DNA of 64,000 nt from Aerococcus sp. Group 1 (GTDB taxonomy: Bacteria > Bacillota > Bacilli > Lactobacillales > Aerococcaceae). Below, piece by piece: positions 39,101 through 45,539 of this stretch. The stretch spans positions 744,001-808,000 of the forward strand of contig NC_015278.1 of the NCBI RefSeq assembly GCF_000193205.1, in the 5' to 3' direction. The notes beneath the pieces are model-generated. The model was not told where the DNA came from, searched no databases, and saw only the letters and a program-made list of their open reading frames with translations. Positions within the stretch are counted from its first letter, which is position 1. Every line of letters starts with the position of its first letter. The translations under genes were made by a program, and so were the position numbers.

Positions 39101-40030
39101 AGCTTATCTGAAGCGATGTCTCAAGCAGCATCAGCCAGCGCCTACAGTACGTCAGTAGCTCATAGCGAATCCACTCACAGTTTATCAGTGGCTATGTCTG
39201 AAACAATTAGTGAACATGTCTCACTATCTGAATTAGATTCTAGATCCGATTCACAGCTCGCATCACAATTGACCTCAACCAGTATTGAGCAATCAGCTAC
39301 GATCTCTGAACAAAACTCTGTAATTGCAAGTCTCTTATCAGAAACTCAGAGCCAAGCCCCAACGTCTGAATCGGATTCTAGTTCTGAAGTTCATTCGCAT
39401 GGGCCAGGCTGGATTGAGTCAGAGCTTCCAGAGTTCGATATTGAGAGCTTCTCTGCCTCATTATCTGCTTCAGAAAGTGAATCACTAGAAGCATCTATTA
39501 GTGCGTCTCAAAGTGAATCTGCATCAGTAAGCCTGAGCCAAACTGTATCAACTTCAGAATCAATCTCGCTGTCAGAGTCGGCTTCAATCAGTGCTAGTCA
39601 GTCAGCTTCACTAGACCATGTAGCACCAGATTCAGAAAGTGATTACCATTCTGGATCAGAGGACTCAACAGCATCAGAAGCAAGTTCATCTGAAGTCACT
39701 TCAACAAGAGATGAATTCTCTGAATCAGCTGGTGTAACACCACCTACAATAATTGATTCAAGCCATAGTGGATCTGCGATTGACAGTGTAGATTCCGCTT
39801 CAGCGTCAAGCTCTGCGTCTCAATCTGATCAAGCTTCATTAATCGCTAGTGATGAAAGAAGACCAAGCAAACAGAATGCTGTTGCAAAACCATCAGCTCA
39901 CCGTCAACAATCGGTAGCAACTAATCAAGTTCTACCTAAGACGGGTGCCGTGTCACCATTATTGACTCCAGGACTGCTCTTTGTTTTCGCAGGTCTTGGT
40001 ATTGTTTCGAAAAAACGCAAGGAAAAATAA
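30191..40030 (+). CDS. Giant serine-rich-repeat adhesin (accessory Sec substrate, LPXTG-anchored)
   Basis: This surface adhesin has 3279 residues. The domain order is: KxYKxGKxW signal (K19 to W27) with a hydrophobic core ending near PQVNADE; Ser-rich region 1 (about residues 137-205); a non-repeat binding region of about 1000 residues with an FIVAR-like helical stretch then beta-rich sequence; an InlB B-type repeat (VTYDLNQPNG to VYAQWEK, about 1187-1290); six tandem 90-residue Rib/alpha-type YPDG repeats from residue 1391, one more from 2055; Ser-rich region 2 (about 2280-3015); a Ser-rich spacer; LPKTG at 3248; membrane span; KKRKEK. Start ATG 30191 has AAGGAG 7 bases upstream. The accessory Sec and glycosylation genes follow. 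The receptor is unknown. The assembly may be collapsed because of the repeats. Confidence 0.93.
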   Translation: MRKFRHGDYLETERKTRVKMYKAGKSWVKSCLSQFGLLRFFGKSPVIEHIESSQVEENASTDKKEYLFKGLTALGALAGGAALTTPQVNADELPKEKVLEKETLVNTDSAALKAAESTTESVQESELTQEASEHIDQSASASISASESASISESISISESESLSVSESQSASESSSVSSSESASTSVSESASTSASESESDTSQGSESVADHEGKVADDESASRSQNAPRVANENKAAIENVPAVQNDGGLRSATSSENTYEVNGVDLPEVPVNNFVARTTSDAAELAGAGSLNQGKTKAEVDRQASDLQTGLERSTTQEDDRSKTGYYAAVSHLSGNKAQVKEDLEKALAHNDGAASDLASYKSRIDAANTIEEIGAVVAEAQAKYPNSQLAPEESAEERAQKEAQLNSAKSSAKTSAQAILDARAQANNSQATDADPAHVAAVQAKIDAAQSTAEVDKIITDLNDSASADTILVPKTDRDGRRYFEDIDTGKKYYLEPNWNEDSIKGQNSTRWELEPGQQLRVINNPSEPLSVQQLKYKGFHETADGDQVIDMMYTFTPRSAYVWNRLNLRISDDLQKRIDWTKSYYEDRNGNVYRFINGSQANDKIIVLNRLDKGTETKRSPIRLYLRDNVTREELDTIDTTIQSRLLDANGNVYTKYMGGTNDSNMSLTGYGSYTQSVTIPKTTSTNLKSGLNPYLQVISSVDQAPDFVSSQNTVSYNPSENKLYVASQFHKKDTDNRNEKLNGQSIAYRLAFDKELLDVLKEDDYGYIGYVEPSVTSGMKGAVNPNNVRTGFTRNQVNVVGDMAYVIYAPNEFDYNDETGQIIYANKGTQGFIDNISTEMSGQQFTLTTLNIDSDNLKKLYPTINNQQPEMTAISVHSAMIIENDHGIDRVKMTTDQEAVARQGDKIEIRFAKPTNHGVKRSDLIDGEILYWDESAAKLAMKAGEAPIIGHLGVYPASRGARGSDARYDFDVNANSTVYTYTLPHDFKLAAGSEISLYTGANGKLVDNSGEVYINGVKVAEFGPDQAETSYAPRLIIGTEVNSSALLDRTQYMPVVKDMYDFDKVITGYTYVPNQLVEISYIDANSGQTRYVRTMSGNTAEPGASYTVEGDKTYPEPGKGLYKFEYAIPDTDRVVKDSPIVARSFNYQSAKDAEERALAEDEEAIQTSVGSDAVIARVLIQVTYDLNQPNGTSARRVMTYAAPAETTDAAGNTTAIENSDVPRNEDFSNEVGYTNNGLAGNMANDPTLEGYRFLGWNTAQDGSGDFVTPETAFQNSTTVYAQWEKVSMSEEFEPGYDNISVEEGQADTVAAPTFIKNGQVAHPEVSQFTTSVAGVTVNADGSITVPASFTEGKAGQKVQIPVTITYADNTTDTANVYVDVTRKPENELYEPSVTPVEKDYGQAPTQDEIKNAVTVPGYEENPAYPGQTPTVTIDDPNALPDGNTPGDHKVPVAVTYPDGTEDKETVTVTVKPQPENDKYQPSVTPINKDYGHPTSEEEIKNSVTVPGYEENPDYPGQTPTVTVDDPTTLPDGNTPGDHTVPVTVTYPDGTEDKETVTVTVKPQPENDKYQPSVTPINKDYGQPTTEDEIKNAITVPDYEENPSYPGQTPTVTVDNPGALPDGNTPGDHEVPVTVTYPDGTEDKETVTVTVKPQPENDKYQPSVTPINKDYGQPITEDEIMNAVTVPGFEENPSYPGQTPMVTIDDPTSLPDGNTPGDHTVPVTVTYPDGTEDKETVTVTVKPQPENDKYTPEVAPVEKDYGQAPTEDEIKGAVTVPGFEENPSYPGQRPTVTIDDSSTLPDGNTPGDYTVPVTVTYPDGTEDKETVTVTVKPQPENDKYQPSVTPVEKDYGQAPTEDEIKEAVTVPAYEENSDYPGQTPTVTIDDPSTLPDGKTPGVHEVPVTVEYPDGTKDPVTVKVVVNKSNKDTYQPSYPQPTVTAGETSPTELTPSFTANVPNDPNDPTGPSHEEQGVTPPAGTKFSINVGNGGTGFATADGDQATIDPNTGVISFTPGSNHASETQVSVPVKVTYPDGTSDEVTATVTVKAQPENDKYEPSVTPVEKDYGEPATENDVTTAVTVPGYEENPAYPGQRPTVTVDDPSTLPDGNTPGNYTVPVTVTYPDGTKDQADVTVTVKMKDKAVYDTAYPAVNHAESGQGSITITPTIFTEAEIQDPAYPNDPLKTVTTKKAMSDVPTGTTFAFQDPNTAGVTTTEVTMANGDTASINPITGEITYTPAAGHKEDSVQTLPTIVTSYPTGQVDHDNVTVKVEKDNDSLAESASNAESESAHSLSEAMSQAASASAYSTSVTASESAHSASVATSEAVSQVASTSVAASESAHSASVATSEAVSQVASTSVAASQSAHSASVATSEAVSQVASTSVAASESAHSASVAASESAHSGSVAASQSAHSLSVAMSQAASASAYSTSVANSESAYSASVATSEAVSQVASTFVAASESAHSLSEAMSQAASASAYSTSVANSESAHSASVATSEAVSQVASTSVAASESAHTASVAASESAHSGSVAASQSAHSLSEAMSQAASASAYSTSVANSESAYSASVATSEAVSQVASTSVAASESTHSLSEAMSQVASASAYSTSVANSESAHSASVATSEAVSQVASTSVAASESAHSASVATSEAVSQVASTSVAASESTHSLSEAMSQAASASAYSTSVANSESAHSASVATSEAVSQVASTSVAASESTHSLSEAMSQAASASAYSTSVANSESAHSASVAASESANSASIATSEAVSQVASTSVAASESAHSASAAISEAVSQVASTSVAASESAHSASVATSEAVSQVASMSVAASESAHSLSEAMSEAASASAYSTSVANSESAHSASVAASQSAHSLSEAMSQAASASAYSTSVANSESAHSAPVAASQSAYSLSETMSQAASASAYSTSVANSESTHSASVAASESAHSASVATSEAVSQVASTSIATSQVASELAHSLSEAMSQAASASAYSTSVAHSESTHSLSVAMSETISEHVSLSELDSRSDSQLASQLTSTSIEQSATISEQNSVIASLLSETQSQAPTSESDSSSEVHSHGPGWIESELPEFDIESFSASLSASESESLEASISASQSESASVSLSQTVSTSESISLSESASISASQSASLDHVAPDSESDYHSGSEDSTASEASSSEVTSTRDEFSESAGVTPPTIIDSSHSGSAIDSVDSASASSSASQSDQASLIASDERRPSKQNAVAKPSAHRQQSVATNQVLPKTGAVSPLLTPGLLFVFAGLGIVSKKRKEK
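30590..30815 (+). repeat. Serine-rich region 1 of the adhesin
   Basis: The region encodes a short S-x-S-x type stretch (SASASISASESASISES and similar). It is an O-glycosylation target between the signal peptide and the binding region. Confidence 0.85.
34361..35980 (+). repeat. Six tandem 270-bp Rib-type repeats
   Basis: Units start at 34361, 34631, 34901, 35171, 35441 and 35711. Each encodes about 90 residues of the form N-D-K-Y-Q-P-S-V-T-P…YPDGTEDKETVTVTVK. Neighbouring units are nearly identical in DNA, so copy number can change by recombination. A seventh, diverged unit starts at 36353. Confidence 0.92.
37030..39230 (+). repeat. Serine-rich region 2, mixed 25/26-residue units
   Basis: The region encodes long Ala/Ser/Val-rich repeats built from two unit types: one beginning SAHSASVATSEAVSQ (25 residues) and one beginning SAHSLSEAMSQAASAS (26 residues), in irregular alternation. 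Serine occurs about every third position. It would be heavily O-glycosylated and act as the wall-spanning stalk. Confidence 0.88.
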
Positions 40031-40196
40031 GCCAGCTAAGTAAACTTTTGCCTAAAAGCTTAAAGAATTGCTAAGCTAACAGGTGGAAGGGGCTCTCTCC
40101 TCCGCCTGAATTTAATAAAACTGTCCTGTAATTAACACGAAACTATGAATAAACTCTAAATATTGTGTAACAGTATAGTATTGCGTTTAAGATAAT

Positions 40197-40236
40197 AGGG
40201 CTTGGGAGATTTTTCTCCCAACCCTTTTATTTTTTA
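40197..40236 (+). terminator. Hairpin between the adhesin gene and secY2
   Basis: GGGCTTGGGAGA and TCTCCCAACCC pair around a T-rich loop, followed by TTTTATTTTTT. A weaker hairpin lies at about 40080-40108. They would limit read-through from the adhesin into the secretion genes. Confidence 0.8.
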
Positions 40237-40268
40237 TATAAAATAAAGAAGAAAGGAGAATCTTACTT

Positions 40269-41524
40269 GTGACCATGTCTTTGAAGCGAATTTTCAATTT
40301 AACATTATTTCAACAAAAAATATTATTTACAGCACTTATTCTATTCATTCTTGTCATTGGAAAAACGCTCCCTTTGCCACTTGTGGATCTTCAAGCTCTA
40401 ATAGCCCAGAACCAGATGGATGACTTTCTGTCGGTTGCGCTTAGTGTAACTGGAGGGGATATGCAGGGTGCATCGCTATTTTCATTGGGAATAGGACCCT
40501 ATATGTCAACGATGATTATTTGGCGCTTTGTTTCCATGTCTAAATGGTATAAAAATTAAAAGTTCCAATGAGAAAAGAAAACATCTATCGTAACGTTTTA
40601 ACTCTTTTGATTGGTGCCATACAGGCTTTGAGTTTAGTGATGACCTTCCCTTTAATTAGAGAAAGTTCTTTACCAAGCTGGTTTATGCAGGTAGCCATTA
40701 TTATTTTCTTATTGGGAGGAAGTTTTTTTCTTATTTGGTTAGGAAATAAAAATACTGAATTCGGAATAGGCGGTCCAACAGTAATTATCCTATCTAATAT
40801 GCTTTTAAGAATTCCTCGTAACTTTTCTGCCCTAAAGACATATGTAAGGGGAGTACTTAGTAAAGAGGTAATTTATTTGTTAATTTTTACCGGACTCTTT
40901 GCAGTTTTTACAGCTTTGACTACTATCTTGATGGAGAAGGGTGAAAGAAGAATCCCTTTAAACCGTGTAATGATCAATAATGATTTTGCTGAGAAATCTT
41001 ATCTTCCGATTAAGGTCAACCCAAGTGGGGGGATGGCAATCATGTATGCTGTGACTCTGACCGCTTTGCCGCGTTATATTTTGCAATTGATTTTAAACTT
41101 TAATCCAGGTGCTGATTGGGCGAGAAATTTACTGGCTAATTTGGGAATGACCCAGCCTCTAGGTGTTGGTATTTATCTAGTAATTATTATTTTCTTAAGT
41201 CTAGGTTTTGCCTTTGTAAATACTGACCCAGAAGAATTAGCTGAAAATTTACAAAAGTCAGGGGATTATATTAGCGGAGTGAATCCGGGTAACCCCACGG
41301 AAGACTATCTTAGAAATACGATTTTTAATATGGCTATTGTCGGAACCACTTATATGGTTTTTATTGTAGGACTACCAGCAGTTCTAGGCCTTATTTATCC
41401 TAAGTACGCCAGCACCTTAAGATTGTCTTCAAGTATATTGATCTTGTTCTCACTTAGTTTAGGAATATTAGAGGAGATAAAGGCTTTGCGTATTCGTGAA
41501 AAATACAAGGGAATATTTGAGTAA
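40269..41524 (+). pseudogene. secY2: Accessory Sec channel SecY2, split by a one-base frameshift
   Basis: The first fragment (40269-40559, 96 residues) begins LKRIFNLTLFQQKILFT and ends VSMSKWYKN then stop. The second (40568-41524, 318 residues) continues with VPMRKENIYRNVLTLLIGAIQ and the remaining SecY helices. Inserting one base in the A5-T2-A4 stretch at 40551-40561 joins them as YKNLKVPMRKEN, giving an ordinary SecY2 of about 419 residues. The GTG start has AAAGGAG upstream. SecY2 is the dedicated membrane channel for serine-rich-repeat adhesins, so a real lesion should stop export. Sequencing error or phase variation are the main alternatives. Confidence 0.88.
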
Positions 41525-41542
41525 GGAGAGAGGAGGGGTAGA

Positions 41543-43051
41543 ATGTATTATTTTGTGCCTTCTTGGTATGGAGAAAACCTGACATGGGACGAAGTAAGTC
41601 TGGCCTATGAGCAACTAGTTTTTGATGATAGTGTTAATCAGATGCGTATTTTTATGGAAGCTGGAGAGAGTGTACGATTACTTCTATTAAATTATATGCC
41701 TCATTTAAGAAATCAGCTGCATGATCAAGCCTTAGGCCAAGTTGATTTTTGGTCTGTTTTTGATGACATTCAAGGGTTTTCTGGAGCAGCTAGTCAAGCA
41801 CTCTCGCTGGAGGATTTGCTTTGGCCAAGTCGTATCCAGTTTATGCCAACACCCTTTGCGATGTTAGCTTACCTAGACGGAGAACGTTATGCAGATATCT
41901 TCTATAGTTCACAAGGATGGATACATGACGTAGCCTATTATAGGAATGGACAGGTAATTAAACGTTTGGTTTTTGATGATAGGGGGTATCTGTCTAGCGC
42001 CTACCTTTATTCAAACAATCAAATCATTAAGCATGTCTTTTTCAACCTATCAGGGCAACACGTCTTAAGTCATGATTATCAAAGTGACCAAGTGAGTTTT
42101 TACCAAGCTGATGGCGTAAAGGAATATGACTCCATGACTGACTTTATAAGTGAGCGTGTTTCAGCTTATTTAGCTAATCATTTAGTGGAGAAGGACAGTG
42201 TTATTATTGCTAATAATAGCCAACATGACGACTTGTTAATACATGCTATTAGCAAGGGGAAGGTAGTGTATTCGATTTTTTCTAGTCGAGACTTTGACCT
42301 ACATGCGCAATTATTAAAATCTGCTGACTTAATTGTCGTCGATAATGACGAAAATCGTGACTTACTACAGATAGAGTGGGGGATTAATCCACAAAGAATC
42401 CTTAACCTCACTCCCTTTGATACGCGTTTGCATTTAGGGCTGAGTCAGAGAGTTAAATCACTTAGAGTATTTTTTCAAATTGATGGAATAGATAAAGAGA
42501 AAATAAGAGATTATTTAGATTTGATGCTGAAGAAAATCAAAGCTGATCGACGTATTCACGTCATTTTAGCTGGTTTTCGTTTAACTTATGACAGAGAATT
42601 AGTTTTAAAAGGCCTGCTTCAGTCTTATGAAAACCTCGTTAATCCTAAGGAGGAAATAGTTGAGGATTTTCAGGATAAACTACCAGATAAAGACATAGAG
42701 CCCGCCTTTAGCTTAGTCAATTTGCAGACTGATAAAGATTTAATTCAAGAATTTCGGACAGTAAGATTAGTGGTTGACATGGCCCAGGAGCCTAATCTCT
42801 ATACACAAATAGCTGCCATTAGTGCCGGAATACCACAAATAAATCAAAAAACTAGTTCTTACGTTGAGCACAAGAAGAATGGTTGGATTGCCAAAAATAT
42901 CGTTCAATTAAGTCAAGGTCTTGATTACTATCTAACAGGCTTAAAGAATTGGAACGAAGCCTTAGTTTATGCAGTCGAAAAGATTAATCGTTACCATGGT
43001 AAGAAAATTGTGGATAGCTGGCAAGCTTATCTAGGAGGTGAGGGCCAATGA
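41543..43051 (+). CDS. asp1: Accessory Sec system protein Asp1
   Basis: This 502-residue protein has the Asp1 opening MYYFVPSWYGENLTWDE and a GT-B-like C-terminal region (DLIVVDNDENRDLL…ISAGIPQINQKTSSYV). In streptococci Asp1, Asp2 and Asp3 form a cytosolic complex needed for adhesin export with SecA2. A very good GGAGAGAGGAGGGG ribosome site precedes it. The stop overlaps the asp2 start. Confidence 0.9.
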   Translation: MYYFVPSWYGENLTWDEVSLAYEQLVFDDSVNQMRIFMEAGESVRLLLLNYMPHLRNQLHDQALGQVDFWSVFDDIQGFSGAASQALSLEDLLWPSRIQFMPTPFAMLAYLDGERYADIFYSSQGWIHDVAYYRNGQVIKRLVFDDRGYLSSAYLYSNNQIIKHVFFNLSGQHVLSHDYQSDQVSFYQADGVKEYDSMTDFISERVSAYLANHLVEKDSVIIANNSQHDDLLIHAISKGKVVYSIFSSRDFDLHAQLLKSADLIVVDNDENRDLLQIEWGINPQRILNLTPFDTRLHLGLSQRVKSLRVFFQIDGIDKEKIRDYLDLMLKKIKADRRIHVILAGFRLTYDRELVLKGLLQSYENLVNPKEEIVEDFQDKLPDKDIEPAFSLVNLQTDKDLIQEFRTVRLVVDMAQEPNLYTQIAAISAGIPQINQKTSSYVEHKKNGWIAKNIVQLSQGLDYYLTGLKNWNEALVYAVEKINRYHGKKIVDSWQAYLGGEGQ

Positions 43052-44586
43052 CTCGGGTATTACAGCTAGGAACAAAGGACTGGTCACTAGGTGTAAACTT
43101 TCTCTGCGAGGTCGATTGGACATTCATTGACTTGAATAAACCCTATAACAGTTTAGAAGAAACAGAACTTGATGAAGAATCTAGCCCTTTTTCGCTTGTT
43201 CTTATAACAGAAGAAGTTCCTCCCGTATATGCTGACGATCTATTAGCTTATATGGAAGCCTATTGTGTTTTTATTGATAGGCGTTTTTATAGTTACTATC
43301 GTCAAAGCGCCTTTCGTTCTTGGTTTGAGCTTAAATTAGCAAAATTTGTTCATATTATGGATTCTGAATATTTTGTTGTGGAAATGACTAAACGCTATTT
43401 TGATGGAAACTATGGCGAGAGGATGAATATTAACTTAATTCAACTTCAGGACAAGTTTAAGGGAAATTATCGACTTGAGGGGCATAATGAATTAATTATT
43501 GATACTATCGCTGAGAGAGAGTGGACGCCTTTACTTTATTGGAAGAGAAATATTGTTGCTAGTAGTGATCGTTATTTAGATTTATGGTTGGAATATCAGA
43601 CGACTAATTCTCTTGAAATTCGACTTCGGCTCTACTACACCCGCTTAGGTTCCATCAATGAGGTAGTTGAGATGTCTCTGCATACAGAAGAAGATCTGAA
43701 AGAAGCGATACTCTTAAACCCCCGAGAAGATAGTTATGTCACCTGCTGTTTAGAGGTCAGAGGGCAGGGGGGCTTGAGCTTAAGTGATTTACATGTAAGA
43801 CATGCAAGGAATGGCTTTGGAGAATTTCTTCCTGGAGGAGAAATTATAAGAGATAAGAACCGCGAAGAACTGATTGTTTACTTTCATCCCGGTAATTTAA
43901 AACCACCTCTAAACGTATACTTTTCTGGTTACCGGACAGCAGAAGGCTTTGAGGGTTTTTGGATGATGAAGAACTTGGAACACCCCTTTATTCTGGTAGG
44001 AGACCCTAGATCAGAAGGTGGTGCCTTTTACCAGGTAAGTCAGGAGTTAGAGGGTAAATTATTAAATAAAATTAATGAATGTTTAGAAAATCTTGGGTTT
44101 AGCCAAGGGGAAATTATTTTTTCTGGCTTGTCGATGGGAACTACAGGAGCATGTTATTTTAGTAGTTTCTATAATCCGTATGCAGTTGTTATTGGTAAGC
44201 CCTTGCTTTCATTAGGAAACATGGCGAAAAAGCAACGCTTAGTTAGGCCAAACGATTTTCAAACTTCTCTGGATTTAGTGAATCGATTTGATCAAGGTAA
44301 ACAAGAAGAAGCGATCAACTTTTTGAACCACAATATCATCGAACAGATGAGACAAGGGAACTATGAGGGAACAACCTTTGCGGTGACCTATATGAGAAAC
44401 GATGATTATGATGATACTGCTTATTATAATCTTTTAGAGGTATTAAAAGATAAGCATACAAAAGTCATCAGCAAGAGCTTCTTAGGGCGCCATAATGATA
44501 ATACGCCAGGGATTACTAATTGGTTCTTTAATCAATATAAGCGCTTATTGCAAGAGGCAGAGAGTAGGGATAGTACATGCAAGTAG
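43048..44586 (+). CDS. asp2: Accessory Sec system protein Asp2 (acetyltransferase-like hydrolase fold)
   Basis: This 512-residue protein has a C-terminal alpha/beta-hydrolase domain with the nucleophile elbow SGLSMGTTG (Ser362) and a late His in FLGRHNDNTPG. This is the triad reported to O-acetylate GlcNAc on the adhesin in streptococci. The N-terminal part is the Asp2-specific beta domain. The catalytic residues look intact. It overlaps asp1 by 4 bases and asp3 by 10. Confidence 0.9.
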   Translation: MTRVLQLGTKDWSLGVNFLCEVDWTFIDLNKPYNSLEETELDEESSPFSLVLITEEVPPVYADDLLAYMEAYCVFIDRRFYSYYRQSAFRSWFELKLAKFVHIMDSEYFVVEMTKRYFDGNYGERMNINLIQLQDKFKGNYRLEGHNELIIDTIAEREWTPLLYWKRNIVASSDRYLDLWLEYQTTNSLEIRLRLYYTRLGSINEVVEMSLHTEEDLKEAILLNPREDSYVTCCLEVRGQGGLSLSDLHVRHARNGFGEFLPGGEIIRDKNREELIVYFHPGNLKPPLNVYFSGYRTAEGFEGFWMMKNLEHPFILVGDPRSEGGAFYQVSQELEGKLLNKINECLENLGFSQGEIIFSGLSMGTTGACYFSSFYNPYAVVIGKPLLSLGNMAKKQRLVRPNDFQTSLDLVNRFDQGKQEEAINFLNHNIIEQMRQGNYEGTTFAVTYMRNDDYDDTAYYNLLEVLKDKHTKVISKSFLGRHNDNTPGITNWFFNQYKRLLQEAESRDSTCK

Positions 44587-45539
44587 GAAAATCAATTCGA
44601 TGGGGCCAGATTAAAATAGAAGATTATGCCTATGGTTCACAAATAGTTTTGGAGAATCCTGACCATATCCATTTTAAAAATACCCTAATGCCTTCTGGTG
44701 AGAGAATTACTTCTTGGTCATCACGTAGTGTCTTTCAAACGACTAAAGATAGTGCCAAATTGCCCCTTTTAACACGGGGGGAATCTTATCAGCTGATCTT
44801 TCAAGGAAAAACGGTTCCTGAAGGCTCTATATTTTTTAAAATCTCTTTCTTTGACTACTACGGTGGGCCGATTGAAGAATACTATTTAAGGACTCCATCA
44901 GATTATTTCACTGTTCCTGATACTTATAATTATTATGAAATAGCTTTGCACCATGGAGGCTGCCTGTCTCTTGATTTTAACCAAATTATTTTAGTGCCCT
45001 ATGTAAAAGAACAATCTATGGAAGTTGAAAAGTCCTATTGGATACATTCAAGAGCAAAAAGCAATTATCTGATCTTTGATGAATTAGGCAATGGTCCACA
45101 AGTATCTTCTTTATGGAAGTCTTCAAGTCAGTTTACTTATATGACTTCCACTTTGACAAATGGTCATCTCTACCTACGAGAGTCGGCTCATCAATTAATT
45201 GACCAAATTTTTAGCAATAATCCTCACTTAATCTTTGTTGGCTACGGTCCAATCAGCAATTTAGCTGCTCTTTATCATGCTGAAAGGCTGGGGGCTAGGG
45301 CATACATTACCGAGGATGTTTTGACTGAGAGTGCTTATACTGATTTGCAGGCAAGCCTAAATATAACGAGTCGCTTGAATCAAGGGATTATCACCTATCG
45401 CTACCTAGTCAAATCCCATGTTAAAGTATATGCACAAGGCTTAATCAAAGGTTCAGAGTGGGGAGCATCTTTGTTACTAGATTACAAGCCACAATTAGAG
45501 TATTTAATAAGTGAGAGTGAAAGCAATGCCGAAATTTAA
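44577..45539 (+). CDS. asp3: Accessory Sec system protein Asp3
   Basis: This 320-residue protein starts MQVGKSIRWGQIKIEDYAYGS, with a carbohydrate-binding-like beta-sandwich in the first 160 residues (IHFKNTLMPSGERITSWSS). The C-terminal half is longer than in many streptococcal Asp3 proteins and includes a Rossmann-like stretch (NPHLIFVGYGPISNLAALYHAERLGARAY). It overlaps asp2 and secA2. Confidence 0.88.
   Translation: MQVGKSIRWGQIKIEDYAYGSQIVLENPDHIHFKNTLMPSGERITSWSSRSVFQTTKDSAKLPLLTRGESYQLIFQGKTVPEGSIFFKISFFDYYGGPIEEYYLRTPSDYFTVPDTYNYYEIALHHGGCLSLDFNQIILVPYVKEQSMEVEKSYWIHSRAKSNYLIFDELGNGPQVSSLWKSSSQFTYMTSTLTNGHLYLRESAHQLIDQIFSNNPHLIFVGYGPISNLAALYHAERLGARAYITEDVLTESAYTDLQASLNITSRLNQGIITYRYLVKSHVKVYAQGLIKGSEWGASLLLDYKPQLEYLISESESNAEI

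Noticed and set aside
34361..39230. Regular direct repeats that could suggest a CRISPR array
   Set aside because: Units are 75-270 bp, contiguous, in frame and coding, without unique spacers or cas genes.
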